A DNA stretch of 64,000 nt from Cryobacterium sp. HLT2-28 (GCF_004402495.1 NZ_SOFH01000007.1:33365-97364), one strand, 5' to 3'; shown: positions 1 to 8,897, numbered from the stretch's first letter. Notes: generated by a model not told the origin, from the sequence alone. Numbers and translations: made by a program.

Positions 1-1132
1 CCTTGCCGCCGAAGTAGGCGTCCGTGTCGAAGTCCTCGTACGAGGCGCGGTCCGCGAGCAGGTCGTCGTAGCTCTCGCCCGCGGCGAGCGTGGGCTGGGC
101 GAGCTCGGGCACCATCGACGCGGCGAGCATCTGCTGCACCTCGGGGTCGGCGCGGAAGGCCTTGGCGCGCTCCTTGAGCAGCAGGTAGGTCTGGATGTTG
201 GCGGCCGCCGAATCCCAGACGCCGGTGATGTCCTCGGTGCGGCTCGGCTTGTAGTCGAAGTGGCGCGGCCCGTCGTAGGCCGGTCCGCCGTTCGGTCCGC
301 CGTTCTCGAGCAGGTCGACGAGGGCGAACGCGTTGTGCAGGTCGCCGTGGCCGAAGACGAGGTCCTGGTCATACTTGATGCCGCGCTGGCCGTTGAGGTC
401 GATGTGGAACAGCTTGCCCTGGTAGAGCGCCTGGGCGATGCCGGCGGCGAAGTTGAGCCCGGCCATCTGCTCATGGCCGACCTCGGGGTTGACGCCGACC
501 AGTTCGGGGCGCTCGAGGGTCGTGATGAAGGCCATCGCGTGGCCGACGGTCGGCAGCAGGATGTCCCCGCGCGGCTCGTTCGGCTTCGGTTCGATCGCGA
601 AGCGGATGTCGTAGCCCTTGTCGGTGACATAGTCGCCGAGCAGGTTGACGGCCTCGCGGTAGCGCTCGAGCGCCGAACGGATGTCCTTGGCAGCGTCGTA
701 CTCCGCGCCCTCGCGTCCGCCCCACATCACGAAGGTCTTCGCGCCGAGCTCGGCGGCGAGGTCGAGGTTGCGCAGCACCTTGCGGAGCGCGAATCGGCGC
801 ACGCTGCGGTCGTTCGAGGTGAAGCCGCCGTCCTTGAACACCGGGGCGCTGAACAGGTTGGTGGTGATCATCGGGATGATCAGGCCGGTGTCGGCGCAGG
901 CCTGCTTGACCCGGTCGATTTGCAACTGGCGGGCGGACTCGGTGGAACCGAAGGCGAACAGGTCGTCGTCGTGGAAGGTGAGGCCGTAGGCACCCAACCG
1001 GGCGAGGTTCTCGACCCCGTCGACGACGTCGAGCGGCGGCCGTGTCGGTCCTCCGAACGGGTCGGCGCCGTTGTAGCCGATGGTCCAAAGGCCAAAGGAG
1101 AACTTGTCTTCGCGGGTGGGCGTGATTGCCAT
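1..1132 (-). CDS. xylA: Xylose isomerase, C-terminus cut by window edge
   Basis: Converts D-xylose to D-xylulose in the cytoplasm. Reading the minus strand from the ATG at 1132-1130 gives an open frame of 377 codons to the window edge. It begins [20 protein letters not shown] and contains the isomerase-type segments [38 protein letters not shown] and HIDLNGQRG, which carry the metal-binding Glu/His/Asp residues of the family. Actinobacterial XylA is usually about 390-395 aa, so roughly 15-20 residues are missing. An AAGGATC ribosome site lies just upstream of the start. The gene is divergent from the ChvE-type sugar importer, and a 21-bp site shared with three other promoters lies 32-52 bp upstream. 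The xylB kinase would be expected beyond the left edge but cannot be seen. Confidence 0.95.
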   Translation of the reverse strand, partial: MAITPTREDKFSFGLWTIGYNGADPFGGPTRPPLDVVDGVENLARLGAYGLTFHDDDLFAFGSTESARQLQIDRVKQACADTGLIIPMITTNLFSAPVFKDGGFTSNDRSVRRFALRKVLRNLDLAAELGAKTFVMWGGREGAEYDAAKDIRSALERYREAVNLLGDYVTDKGYDIRFAIEPKPNEPRGDILLPTVGHAMAFITTLERPELVGVNPEVGHEQMAGLNFAAGIAQALYQGKLFHIDLNGQRGIKYDQDLVFGHGDLHNAFALVDLLENGGPNGGPAYDGPRHFDYKPSRTEDITGVWDSAAANIQTYLLLKERAKAFRADPEVQQMLAASMVPELAQPTLAAGESYDDLLADRASYEDFDTDAYFGGK

Positions 1133-1163
1133 GGTGATCCTTGTCTGTCAGCGACGTTGATGA

Positions 1164-1184
1164 TTTGTTGTTGCTAGAAACATA
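1164..1184 (-). promoter_or_regulatory. Candidate sugar-regulator operator upstream of xylA
   Basis: Read on the minus strand this is TATGTT-N9-AACAAA. The half sites are at 1179-1184 and 1164-1169. The same 21-bp arrangement occurs at 1457-1477, 5532-5552 and 7322-7342. It lies 32-52 bp before the xylA start, where it would overlap the promoter. The ROK protein at 14675-15856 is the most likely binder, with the LacI protein at 6274-7290 as the alternative; the assignment is inference. Confidence 0.6.
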
Positions 1185-1456
1185 TTAGGGCAGAATCCGA
1201 GCCGGCGCGACTGCCTGGCCGGAATTGGCGAGCGAGTTGGGGGCGCGACGATGCAATCGCCGTCCCGCCCGGTGAACGAGGCCAGGTCGGCGTTCGGTTC
1301 ACCGGGCGTACGGCGGATACCGCGTAAGGGCGGAGTTGACGCATTCGCAGGCACGGGGAAGGCCTAGTCAGTCGAAAAACGATCCTGTTTGGCGCCCCGG
1401 CGACCGTCTCGACGCGCAGTCTCGCCTGGGGGTTGTCAGACCGCTCGCAATTGCTA

Positions 1457-1495
1457 TATGTTGTGCTTGTCAACATACCGGTTCGACCGTATGTC
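1457..1495 (+). promoter_or_regulatory. Promoter of the ChvE-MmsAB operon with overlapping operator
   Basis: A good promoter can be read: -35 TTGTCA at 1467-1472, a 17-bp spacer, and -10 TATGTC at 1490-1495. The perfect inverted repeat TATGTT-N9-AACATA at 1457-1477 covers the -35 box, a normal position for a repressor. The predicted start near 1502 leaves a leader of about 70 nt before the lipoprotein start codon. Confidence 0.6.
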
Positions 1496-1508
1496 GACCC
1501 AGCGTTAC

Positions 1509-1546
1509 AAGGAGGTGATCGGCAGTTCTGCCTCCTCGTGCGATCA
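1509..1546 (+). promoter_or_regulatory. Full-length Shine-Dalgarno sequence in a potential leader hairpin
   Basis: AAGGAGGTGATC (1509-1520) is a 12-base complement to the 3' end of 16S rRNA, but it lies 51 bases before the chvE ATG, too far to serve that start directly. It can pair in two ways with the sequence that follows: GGAGG (1511-1515) with CCTCC (1531-1535), or GTGATCG (1515-1521) with CGATCAC (1540-1546). The annotated start itself has only a weak AGCAG. The site may be a ribosome standby or switch element, or serve an unrecognised leader peptide. Confidence 0.4.
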
Positions 1547-1571
1547 CAGCATTCAGAGCAGAAAGCAGATC

Positions 1572-2693
1572 ATGACGACAACCAAGAGGCTGTTCACCAT
1601 CGTTGCCACGGGAGCCGTCGCGCTCTCCCTCGCTGCGTGTTCAGGTACTACCACCGGCTCAACCGGCGGCACCGGCGCGGCCATCGCCGACTGCAACGTC
1701 GGCATTTCGATGCCCACCCGCAGCCTCGAGCGCTGGATCAACGACGGTGAGGGTCTCAAGACCCAGCTCGAAGACGCCGGCTGCACCGTCGACCTCCAGT
1801 ACGCCGACAACAAGACCGACCAGCAGATCAGCCAGATCCAGAACCAGGTCGCCGGTGGTGCCAAGATCCTGGTCGTTGCATCTATCGACGGCAAGGTGCT
1901 CTCGCCCGTGCTCGCCGAGGCCAAGAAGCAGGATGCCACGGTGATCGCCTATGACCGGTTGATCAACGGCACCAAGGACGTCGACTACTACGCCACCTTC
2001 GACAACTACAAGGTCGGGCAGCTGCAGGGCGAGTTCATCGAAGCCCAGCTCGGCCTGGCCGATGGCAAGGGCCCGTTCAACCTCGAGCCCTTTGCCGGCA
2101 GCCCCGACGACAACAACGCCAAGTTCTTCTTCTCTGGCGCCTGGGACGTGCTGCTGCCCTACGTCGAGAGCGGCCAGCTCGTCGTGCCCAGCGGCAAGGC
2201 GCCCAAGTCCAACGACGAGTGGACGACGCTCGGCATCCAGGGCTGGGCTTCTGACAAGTCCCAGGCCGAGATGGACAACCGTCTCTCCTCCTTCTACGGC
2301 AACGGCGCGAAGGTCAACGTCGTGCTCTCGCCCAACGACAGCCTGGCCGTCGGGATCGAAGCCTCGCTCAAGTCCGCGGGCTACAAGCCCGGCGCTGACT
2401 ACCCGCTGATCACCGGGCAGGACGCCGACAAGGCCAACGTCAAGGCGATCCTCGATGGCGCCCAGTCGATGACCGTCTGGAAGGACACCCGCACCCTGGG
2501 CAAACAGGTCTTCACCATGATCCAGTCCATCGCGGCGGGCGACACGGTCGAGGTCAACGACACCAAGACCTATGACAACGGCAAGAAGGTCGTGCCGTCG
2601 TTCCTGCTCGCCCCCGAGGTCGTCACCAAGGACGACGTGCAGACCAAGCTCATCGATTCCGGGTTCATCAAGGCCTCGGACGTCGGCCTCTAG
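1572..2693 (+). CDS. chvE: ChvE-type monosaccharide-binding lipoprotein
   Basis: Extracytoplasmic receptor of an ABC importer for monosaccharides such as xylose, arabinose, galactose or glucose. The 373-aa product has a lipoprotein signal: basic start, hydrophobic stretch, and lipobox LAAC with the modified Cys at residue 23. The mature part is a type I periplasmic-binding fold (NVGISMPTRSLERW near the start, then VASIDGKVLSPVL, YDRLINGTKDVDYYATFDNY). This resembles ChvE and the binding proteins encoded with MmsA/MmsB rather than E. coli XylF. The ATG at 1572 is chosen because the signal peptide begins there; upstream codons read through a regulatory leader. MmsA follows after 90 bp and MmsB after that. 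The importer lies divergent to xylA and shares its operator type, so xylose is a likely ligand. Confidence 0.9.
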   Translation: MTTTKRLFTIVATGAVALSLAACSGTTTGSTGGTGAAIADCNVGISMPTRSLERWINDGEGLKTQLEDAGCTVDLQYADNKTDQQISQIQNQVAGGAKILVVASIDGKVLSPVLAEAKKQDATVIAYDRLINGTKDVDYYATFDNYKVGQLQGEFIEAQLGLADGKGPFNLEPFAGSPDDNNAKFFFSGAWDVLLPYVESGQLVVPSGKAPKSNDEWTTLGIQGWASDKSQAEMDNRLSSFYGNGAKVNVVLSPNDSLAVGIEASLKSAGYKPGADYPLITGQDADKANVKAILDGAQSMTVWKDTRTLGKQVFTMIQSIAAGDTVEVNDTKTYDNGKKVVPSFLLAPEVVTKDDVQTKLIDSGFIKASDVGL

Positions 2694-2783
2694 GTCGACT
2701 CCCCGGGTGGCGGGGCCGGCCGGTCCCGCCACCACTACGGCACGTTGCACCACCGATGAAACACGCTGACAGGAGCGCCAGTC

Positions 2784-4313
2784 ATGAATAGTCCGATTCT
2801 TCGGATGCTCGGCATCGAGAAGGACTTCAGTGGGGTCAAAGCCCTCGACGGGGTCTCGATCGAAGTGGAACGCGGCAAGGTCCACGGCATTTGCGGGGAG
2901 AACGGGGCCGGGAAGTCCACGCTGATGAAGGTGCTCAGCGGCGTCTACCCGCACGGCAGCTACGACGGCAGGATCGAATTCGAGGGCGAGGAAGCCACCT
3001 TCCGCTCGATCAACGACAGCGAAGCCGTCGGCATCGTCATCATCCACCAGGAACTCGCCCTGAGCCCGTACCTCTCTATCGCGGAGAACATCTTCCTCGG
3101 CAACGAGAACTCGAAGCGCGGCGTCATCGACTGGAACAAGACAAACCTCGAGGCGTCGAGCCTGCTCGCGAGGGTCGGGCTCGACGAGAACCCGGCCACC
3201 AAGGTACTCGAACTCGGCGTCGGCAAGCAGCAGCTCGTCGAAATCGCCAAGGCCCTCTCCAAGCGGGTCAAGCTGCTCATCCTCGACGAACCGACCGCCG
3301 CGCTCAACGACGAAGACTCCGATCACCTGCTCGACCTGATCGAACACCTCCGCGGGCAGGGCATCACCTGCATCATCATTTCCCACAAACTCAAGGAGAT
3401 CCGCCGGATCGCAGACACCGTCACGGTGATCCGTGACGGTAAGACGATCGAGACGATCGACATGCACGGCCCGGATGCCACCCAGGCCCGGATCATCCGC
3501 TCAATGGTGGGCCGCGACCTGAACAGCATGTTCCCGCCGCGCGAACCCAAGATCGGCGCGGAGATCCTCCGGGTCGAGGACTGGACGGTTTACCACCCGG
3601 TCGACACGGCACGCAAGGTCGTCGACAACGCCTCCTTCACGGTGCGGGCCGGCGAGGTGGTCGGCTTCGCCGGACTGATGGGGGCCGGCCGCACCGAACT
3701 CGCAATGAGCCTGTTCGGCCGCTCCTACGGCACCAACATCTCCGGTCGGGTCTACAAGAACGGCGAGGAAATCTCCGTGCGGACCGTTGACGAGGCCATC
3801 CGGAATGGGATCGCCTATGCCACCGAGGACCGCAAGAAATACGGCCTCAACCTGATCGGCGACATCACCGTCAACGTCTCGGCCGCGGCCCTGGCCACCC
3901 TCGCGAAGTACGGGGTGATCGACCGCCACCGGGAATACAAGGTCGCCGAGAGCTACCGCACCCGGATGAACATCAAGGCGCCGACCGTCTCGGCCATCAC
4001 CGGCAAACTCTCCGGCGGCAACCAGCAGAAGGTGGTCCTGTCGAAGTGGATCTTCGCCGGCCCCGACATCCTCTTCCTCGACGAACCGACGCGTGGAATC
4101 GACGTCGGCGCCAAGTACGAGATCTACGGAATCATCAACGAACTCGCCGCCGCCGGCAAGGCCGTCGTCGTGATCTCCTCTGAACTGCCGGAGCTGCTCG
4201 GCATCTCCGACCGCATCTATGCGATCTCCGACGGCCGGATCACCGGCGAAGTCGCCGGCGTCGACGCCACCCAGGAATCCCTCATGCACTACATGACTGC
4301 GGGAAAGGACTAA
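2784..4313 (+). CDS. mmsA: Multiple monosaccharide ABC transporter ATP-binding protein
   Basis: Energises sugar import by ATP hydrolysis on the inner membrane face. The 509-aa protein has two nucleotide-binding domains in tandem, as in the MmsA/XylG/RbsA family. Domain 1 has Walker [10 protein letters not shown] (residues 38-46) and Walker [12 protein letters not shown]; its signature is the divergent [11 protein letters not shown]. Domain 2 has a degenerate P-loop [10 protein letters not shown], a canonical [14 protein letters not shown] signature and Walker [13 protein letters not shown]. One normal and one degenerate P-loop is typical of this family. An AGGAG ribosome site precedes the ATG. 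The gene sits between the binding protein and the permease, with only 6 bp before the latter. Confidence 0.93.
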   Translation: MNSPILRMLGIEKDFSGVKALDGVSIEVERGKVHGICGENGAGKSTLMKVLSGVYPHGSYDGRIEFEGEEATFRSINDSEAVGIVIIHQELALSPYLSIAENIFLGNENSKRGVIDWNKTNLEASSLLARVGLDENPATKVLELGVGKQQLVEIAKALSKRVKLLILDEPTAALNDEDSDHLLDLIEHLRGQGITCIIISHKLKEIRRIADTVTVIRDGKTIETIDMHGPDATQARIIRSMVGRDLNSMFPPREPKIGAEILRVEDWTVYHPVDTARKVVDNASFTVRAGEVVGFAGLMGAGRTELAMSLFGRSYGTNISGRVYKNGEEISVRTVDEAIRNGIAYATEDRKKYGLNLIGDITVNVSAAALATLAKYGVIDRHREYKVAESYRTRMNIKAPTVSAITGKLSGGNQQKVVLSKWIFAGPDILFLDEPTRGIDVGAKYEIYGIINELAAAGKAVVVISSELPELLGISDRIYAISDGRITGEVAGVDATQESLMHYMTAGKD

Positions 4314-4319
4314 ACCGCA

Positions 4320-5507
4320 ATGACAACCACCACTCCCGCCAAGCGCAAGCCGCGGCTGGCCATCAACTTTCGCCAGTACGGAATCCTCGCCGCCCTGGTC
4401 GTCATCGTCGTGCTGTTTCAGGTGCTCACCAACGGGCGCCTGCTGCTGCCGGGCAACGTCAACAATCTGATCCAGCAGAACGCCTACGTGCTGATCCTCG
4501 CCGTCGGCATGGTGGTCGTGATCATCGCCGGCCATATCGACCTGTCGGTCGGGTCGGTGGTCGCCATGGTCGGTGCGGTCTCGGCGATCGCCACGAACGT
4601 GTGGGGTCTTCCCTGGTGGGCGTCCGTGCTGCTCGCTCTGCTCGTCGGTGCGCTGGTCGGGGCCTGGCAGGGTTTCTGGGTGGCGTTCGTGGGCATCCCC
4701 GCCTTCATCGTGACACTGGCCGGCATGCTCATCTTCCGAGGTCTCACCCTCGTCCTGCTGACGGGCGGCACCATCAGCGGGCTTCCCGACCAGTTCACCG
4801 CGATCGGGGCCGGCTGGCTGCCGGGCTTCCTTGGTGAACTCGGTGGACGCGACGTGCTGACCCTGGGTCTCGGGCTGGTCACCTGCGTGGCGCTCGTGCT
4901 GCAGCAGCTGCGCACCCGGGCGACCCTCCGCCGGCTGGAGTTGCCCCGTGAGACGCTCACCCAGCTCTGGCTGAAGAACGGCATCGCGATCGTCGCCATC
5001 ATGTGGCTGGCTTGGCTGCTGTCGGGCTATAGCGGCACTCCGATCATCCTGATCATCCTTGCCGTGCTGATCCTGCTCTACACGTTCATGCTCAACCAGA
5101 CCGTGTTCGGCCGGCACGTGTACGCCATCGGCGGCAACCTGTTCGCGGCCATGATGAGCGGCGTGAAGACGAAGTGGGTCAACTTCTACGTCTTCGTCAA
5201 CATGGGCGTGCTCGCCGGCCTCGCCGGGGTCGTCAGCACGGCCCGCGCGGGCGGTGCCGTGGCATCCGCCGGCCAGAACTACGAATTGGATGCCATCGCG
5301 GCCGTCTTCATCGGCGGTGCCGCGGTTCAGGGAGGCATCGGCACGGTCGTCGGGGCCATCGTCGGCGGCCTGGTGATGGGCGTCCTCAACATGGGCCTCT
5401 CGATCCTCTCGGTCGACGCGGCGTGGCAGATGGCGATCAAGGGGCTTGTGCTTCTGCTCGCGGTCGCCTTCGACATCTTCAACAAGCGCCGCAGCGGCGG
5501 ACGCTGA
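4320..5507 (+). CDS. mmsB: Multiple monosaccharide ABC transporter permease
   Basis: Membrane channel subunit of the ChvE-MmsA importer. The 395-aa protein is almost wholly hydrophobic with about ten membrane segments. It shows the BPD_transp_2 family hallmarks: VVIIAGHIDLSVGSVVAM near residue 60-80, GIPAFIVTLAGMLIFRG, and the late AIAAVFIGGAAVQGGIGTV segment. A cytoplasmic charged loop, around LRTRATLRRLELPRETL, is of the kind found in MmsB/GguB permeases. It starts 6 bp after mmsA and closes the operon. Confidence 0.93.
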   Translation: MTTTTPAKRKPRLAINFRQYGILAALVVIVVLFQVLTNGRLLLPGNVNNLIQQNAYVLILAVGMVVVIIAGHIDLSVGSVVAMVGAVSAIATNVWGLPWWASVLLALLVGALVGAWQGFWVAFVGIPAFIVTLAGMLIFRGLTLVLLTGGTISGLPDQFTAIGAGWLPGFLGELGGRDVLTLGLGLVTCVALVLQQLRTRATLRRLELPRETLTQLWLKNGIAIVAIMWLAWLLSGYSGTPIILIILAVLILLYTFMLNQTVFGRHVYAIGGNLFAAMMSGVKTKWVNFYVFVNMGVLAGLAGVVSTARAGGAVASAGQNYELDAIAAVFIGGAAVQGGIGTVVGAIVGGLVMGVLNMGLSILSVDAAWQMAIKGLVLLLAVAFDIFNKRRSGGR

Positions 5508-5526
5508 TTCGGCGGGCGGCCACCGA

Positions 5527-5552
5527 TAGGATATGTTCATGTCTCAAACAAA
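5527..5552 (+). promoter_or_regulatory. Leaderless promoter and operator-like site on the acetyltransferase start
   Basis: TAGGAT (5527-5532) is a -10 box whose start point, 6-7 nt on, falls at the ATG at 5539. The 21-bp TATGTT-N9-AACAAA (5532-5552) overlaps both the -10 and the start codon. It is the third copy of the site seen at xylA, chvE and the second transporter. A bound repressor here would block initiation. Confidence 0.5.
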
Positions 5553-6201
5553 TAGGCCGACGCCGGACCCCGGTCGCTCGGAATTCGACAAGATGGTGGC
5601 GGGGGACTGGTACCGGTACCGCTCCGGCCCCGAGCTCGCCGAGCTGACCATCGGCACCCAGCGCACCTGCCGGCAGATCACCGCCCTCTTCGACGAGGAC
5701 AGGGATGCCGCCCAGGAACTGTTCACCGGGATGCTTGGCACGGCCGGCGAGGGCGTCGAATTCCGGCCGCCGCTCTACCTGGACTACGGCTCGCGCCTGC
5801 ACGTGGGGTCCGGCACCTTCATCAACGCCGACTTCCTCGCCCTCGGCGGCGGGGAGATCACGATCGGGAAGAACGTGCTCGTCGGGCCGAGCGCACGCCT
5901 CTACACCCCGATCCACGCCCTCGACGTCGGCGAACGCCGGGCCGGCTACGAACGGGTGCTGCCGATCCGGATCGGCGACGACGTCTGGCTCGGCGGGAAC
6001 GTCGTCGTCTGCCCCGGTGTCACGATCGGCGACGGCAGTGTCATCGGCGCCGGCTCCGTCGTCACCAGGGATGTGCCTCCGGGGGTCATCGCCGTCGGCA
6101 ACCCGGCCCGCGTTATCCGCACCCTCGCCGAGGCCGAGCAGGCAGACCAGGCCGAGCGCGTCGGGCAGTACCGGTCGGAATCAGGCGCACCCGCACGGTA
6201 G
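5539..6201 (+). CDS. Maltose O-acetyltransferase-like hexapeptide-repeat acetyltransferase
   Basis: Probably transfers acetyl from acetyl-CoA to a hydroxyl of a sugar or sugar derivative. The 220-aa protein has an N-terminal Mac domain (FDKMVAGDWYRYRSGPEL) and a left-handed beta-helix of hexapeptide repeats. It contains the motif TPIHALDVGERR with the likely catalytic His, and the typical ending IGAGSVVTRDVPPGVIAVGNPARVI. This is the Maa/LacA/NodL layout. The ATG at 5539 is preferred over 5533 because a -10 box sits exactly 6 nt before it, which predicts a leaderless mRNA. Its location between two sugar importers suggests detoxifying acetylation of surplus sugar, as proposed for LacA and Maa. 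Confidence 0.85.
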   Translation: MSQTNRPTPDPGRSEFDKMVAGDWYRYRSGPELAELTIGTQRTCRQITALFDEDRDAAQELFTGMLGTAGEGVEFRPPLYLDYGSRLHVGSGTFINADFLALGGGEITIGKNVLVGPSARLYTPIHALDVGERRAGYERVLPIRIGDDVWLGGNVVVCPGVTIGDGSVIGAGSVVTRDVPPGVIAVGNPARVIRTLAEAEQADQAERVGQYRSESGAPAR

Positions 6202-6273
6202 CCTGCACGACCTGGCCGGATGCCGGGCACGGCTTCATGCGGCAGACTGTGGCACAAGGGATTCGAGGGGTTC

Positions 6274-7290
6274 ATGGCGAGCATTCACGACGTGGCGCGG
6301 GTGGCCGGCGTGTCGATCAGCACGGTGTCGTATGCGCTCTCGGGCAAGAGGTCGATCGCGGATTCCACCCGGCTCCGCATCACCAATGCCGTCGAACAGC
6401 TGGGCTACCGGCCCAACGCGGGAGCGCGCATGCTTGCCGGGACGCGCACCAACATCTTCGCGCTGACCGCGCCGTTCCATGCGGAGACCTACGCGCCTGC
6501 GCACATGGCCTTCGTGCTCGCCGTGGCGCAGGCCGCCCGCGCCCACGACTACGACGTGCTGCTGCTCACCCAGGATGAGGCCACCAGCGGACTGCGGAGA
6601 GTCGCCTCCAGCCGGCTTGTCGACGGCATCATCGTGCTCGACGTCGCGGCCGAAGACGACCGGGTGGGGGTGATCAGAGAACTCGGCACCCCGGCCGTCT
6701 TCATCGGGATCCCGCGGGACACCGAGGGTCTCGTCTGTGTCGACCTCGATTTCGAAGCCGCCGCAGCCCTGGCGATCAGTCGACTCACCGACGCCGGCCA
6801 TCGGTCGATCGGGCTCATCGGTCACTCGCCCGGCGTGTATGCGCGCGGCTCCAACTTTCCGCCCCGGTTCCGGGACGGCTTCTTTAGCGCCGCGGCGGCG
6901 GAGGGGGTCGCGACCGCGTTCGCCATGCCCGAGCGCGACGGTCCGAGCGTGCGAGCGGCCCTCGACGAGCTTTACCGGACGTTGCCGGGGATGACCGCCC
7001 TCGTGCTGCACTGCGAGGAGACGGTGCAGGCGGCCGTGATGGACATCTTGCGCGAACGCGGTCTGCGCGTGCCGCAGGACCTGTCGGTGATCTCCGCCTG
7101 CGCGAGCTTCGAGACGGATCACTTCGAGCCTGCCCTCGACACCATCCCCCTGGTCGCGGCCGATTCCTGCACGCGGGCCGTGGAGCTGGCGATCGAGCAG
7201 GTCGCCGGGCCGATCGCCCCCCGGGTCGAGCTCGTGCCGCCGCGCTACCTCGAGCGCGGATCGATCGCGCCTCCCGCGCCGCTCCGCTGA
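6274..7290 (+). CDS. LacI-family transcriptional regulator
   Basis: DNA-binding repressor whose ligand is expected to be a sugar or oligosaccharide. The 338-aa protein opens with the LacI helix-turn-helix (SIHDVARVAGVSISTVSYAL, residues 3-22) and the hinge-helix region RPNAGARMLAGTRTN. A periplasmic-binding-type ligand domain follows (GIIVLDVAAEDD, DAGHRSIGLIGHSPG) with a C-terminal DNA-binding-linked ending. The start at 6274 places the HTH at the N-terminus. Two near-palindromic LacI-type operators lie downstream at 7393-7442 in front of the oligosaccharide ABC importer, its probable target. Regulation of the next operon is inference from position and operator type. Confidence 0.9.
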   Translation: MASIHDVARVAGVSISTVSYALSGKRSIADSTRLRITNAVEQLGYRPNAGARMLAGTRTNIFALTAPFHAETYAPAHMAFVLAVAQAARAHDYDVLLLTQDEATSGLRRVASSRLVDGIIVLDVAAEDDRVGVIRELGTPAVFIGIPRDTEGLVCVDLDFEAAAALAISRLTDAGHRSIGLIGHSPGVYARGSNFPPRFRDGFFSAAAAEGVATAFAMPERDGPSVRAALDELYRTLPGMTALVLHCEETVQAAVMDILRERGLRVPQDLSVISACASFETDHFEPALDTIPLVAADSCTRAVELAIEQVAGPIAPRVELVPPRYLERGSIAPPAPLR

Positions 7291-7321
7291 CGCCGAACCG
7301 GGCCCGCCGCCCGCGCGCGGA

Positions 7322-7376
7322 TATGTTGCAAATCTAAACAAACCCCTTGCGCGCGGGTCGCCCCCGCCCTTATGCT
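7322..7376 (+). promoter_or_regulatory. Promoter of the oligosaccharide importer operon with upstream operator
   Basis: TATGTT-N9-AACAAA at 7322-7342 is the fourth copy of the shared site. A promoter follows: -35 TTGCGC (7347-7352), 18-bp spacer, -10 TATGCT (7371-7376). The predicted start is near 7383, leaving a leader of about 118 nt that contains the LacI-type operators. The site lies just upstream of the -35, a position compatible with either repression or activation. Confidence 0.55.
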
Positions 7377-7392
7377 TCAAAGCGACCCACTG

Positions 7393-7442
7393 TCGAAGCG
7401 TTTCGGCAGGCGATAGGCATTGCAACTATCGAAGCGTTTCGA
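7393..7442 (+). promoter_or_regulatory. Two LacI-type operators in the leader of the importer operon
   Basis: TCGAAGCGTTTCGG (7393-7406) and TCGAAGCGTTTCGA (7429-7442) are near-perfect copies of a palindrome with the central CG typical of LacI-family operators. They are 36 bp apart, and both lie downstream of the predicted transcription start. The LacI gene immediately upstream is the obvious binder. Confidence 0.65.
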
Positions 7443-7500
7443 TTGCGTTTCGCTCAGGGTTTCGGGGCGGCCGGCGTCGCCCACTACAAGGAGGTAGAAC

Positions 7501-8805
7501 GTGAGATTAGGTAAGCGCACTCTCGCCGTCGTGGCGATGGCGGCAACGGCGGCCCTGTTGTCGGGCTGTGCAAGCGGCGGGGGCGGCGGCGCGGCGGACG
7601 ACGCGAGCAAGACCCTCACCCTGTGGGACTTCGAGAGCGACACGAGCGCGATGGGCATCGCCTGGAACCAGGCGATCAAGACCTTCGAGAAGGAGACCGG
7701 CGCGAAGGTCAAGTTCGAGGCCAAGAGCTTCGAGCAGATCCGCTCGACCGCGAGCCAGGTGCTCAACTCGGACAAGGCCCCAGACGTGCTCGAGTACAAC
7801 AAGGGCAACGCGACCGCCGGGCTCCTGGCCAGCCAGGGCCTGCTGAGCAACCTCGACGACGCCGTCAAGAAGTACGGCTGGGCCGACAAGCTCGCACCGT
7901 CGCTGCAGACCACGGCGAAGTATGACGAGAACGGCATCATGGGCTCCGGCTCCTGGTACGGCGTGCCCAACTACGGCGAATTCGTCGAGGTCTATTACAA
8001 CAAGGACATGTTCGCGAAGTACAACATCGCTATCCCGACCACGCAGGCCGAATTCGAGGCGGCGCTCAAGACCTTCGCCGACGCCGGGATCACCCCGCTG
8101 GCCGAGTCGGCCGCCGAGTACCCGCTGGGCCAGCTCTGGTACCAGCTCGCCCTCACCAAGGCCGACCGAAGCTTCGTCGACGACTACCAGCTCTACAAGG
8201 GCAAGGTCGACTGGCAGGGCAAGGAACTGAGCTACGCCACGGAGACCATCAAGGACTGGACCGACAAGGGCTACATCAGCAAGGACGCCAGCGGCACCAA
8301 GGCAGAGGATGCCGGCACCGCCTTCATCGCCGGCACCAACCCGATCTTCTTCTCCGGCAGCTGGTGGTACAACCGCTTCTCGACCGAGGTCAAGGGCTTC
8401 GACTGGGGCACCTTCCTCTACCCCGGCGCGAAGATGTCGCCCGGCTCCGCCGGCAACATGTGGGTCGTCCCGGAGAACGCGAAGAACAAGGACCTCGCGG
8501 CGAAGTTCATCGACATCACCATGCGACCGGAGATCCAGGCCCTGATCGGCAACAACGGTGGCGTGCCCGTCGCGGCGAACGCGGCAGACATCACCGACCC
8601 GAAGAGCAAGGAACTGATCGACAACTTCAACACCCTCACCGGTGAAGACGGCATCGCGTTCTACCCCGACTGGCCCACCCCGACCTTCTACGACCAGCTC
8701 AATGCCGGCCTGCAGGAGCTCATCAACGGAACCAAGTCGTCCAAGGACGTGCTGACCCAGCTCGGCGGCCAATACGAAGACGGCATCAAGGACATTAAGA
8801 AGTAG
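7501..8805 (+). CDS. Oligosaccharide ABC transporter substrate-binding lipoprotein
   Basis: Extracellular receptor of a CUT1-type ABC importer. The 434-aa product begins with GTG after a strong AAGGAGGT site. It has a lipoprotein signal with lipobox LSGC (Cys 23), then a glycine-rich linker and an SBP_bac_1 fold (KTLTLWDFESDTSAM, ASQVLNSDKAPDVLEYNKGN, FFSGSWWYNRFS). The ATPase is not encoded here; CUT1 systems often use a shared MsiK-type ATPase elsewhere. It is followed by two permeases, an alpha-xylosidase and a beta-glucosidase, so the ligand is probably an oligosaccharide carrying alpha-xylosyl and beta-glucosyl bonds. Confidence 0.9.
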   Translation: MRLGKRTLAVVAMAATAALLSGCASGGGGGAADDASKTLTLWDFESDTSAMGIAWNQAIKTFEKETGAKVKFEAKSFEQIRSTASQVLNSDKAPDVLEYNKGNATAGLLASQGLLSNLDDAVKKYGWADKLAPSLQTTAKYDENGIMGSGSWYGVPNYGEFVEVYYNKDMFAKYNIAIPTTQAEFEAALKTFADAGITPLAESAAEYPLGQLWYQLALTKADRSFVDDYQLYKGKVDWQGKELSYATETIKDWTDKGYISKDASGTKAEDAGTAFIAGTNPIFFSGSWWYNRFSTEVKGFDWGTFLYPGAKMSPGSAGNMWVVPENAKNKDLAAKFIDITMRPEIQALIGNNGGVPVAANAADITDPKSKELIDNFNTLTGEDGIAFYPDWPTPTFYDQLNAGLQELINGTKSSKDVLTQLGGQYEDGIKDIKK

Positions 8806-8822
8806 TCCGCCCGGCCGCTGAA

Positions 8823-8871
8823 TTGCGGAGAAAACACCCTTGACCCGAGGGTGAAGGCGTTTTCTCCGCAA
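8823..8871 (+). terminator. Intercistronic stem-loop after the binding-protein gene
   Basis: A perfect 13-bp stem (TTGCGGAGAAAAC, 8823-8835, with its complement at 8859-8871) encloses a smaller ACCC/GGGT stem. No U-tract follows. It starts 18 bp after the lipoprotein stop and before the permease genes. It may protect the upstream message, or attenuate the downstream one so that the binding protein is made in excess. Confidence 0.55.
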
Positions 8872-8897
8872 CTCGGGGCGGCTCGAGGCCCTCGTGG

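Noticed and set aside
1659..3467. 602-codon minus-strand frame opposite chvE-mmsA
   Set aside because: High-GC antisense shadow; composition is Asp/Val/Arg-rich with no motifs, while the plus strand has clear families.
3501..5540. 679-codon minus-strand frame opposite mmsA-mmsB
   Set aside because: Antisense shadow, dominated by His/Asp/Gln runs and no recognisable domain.
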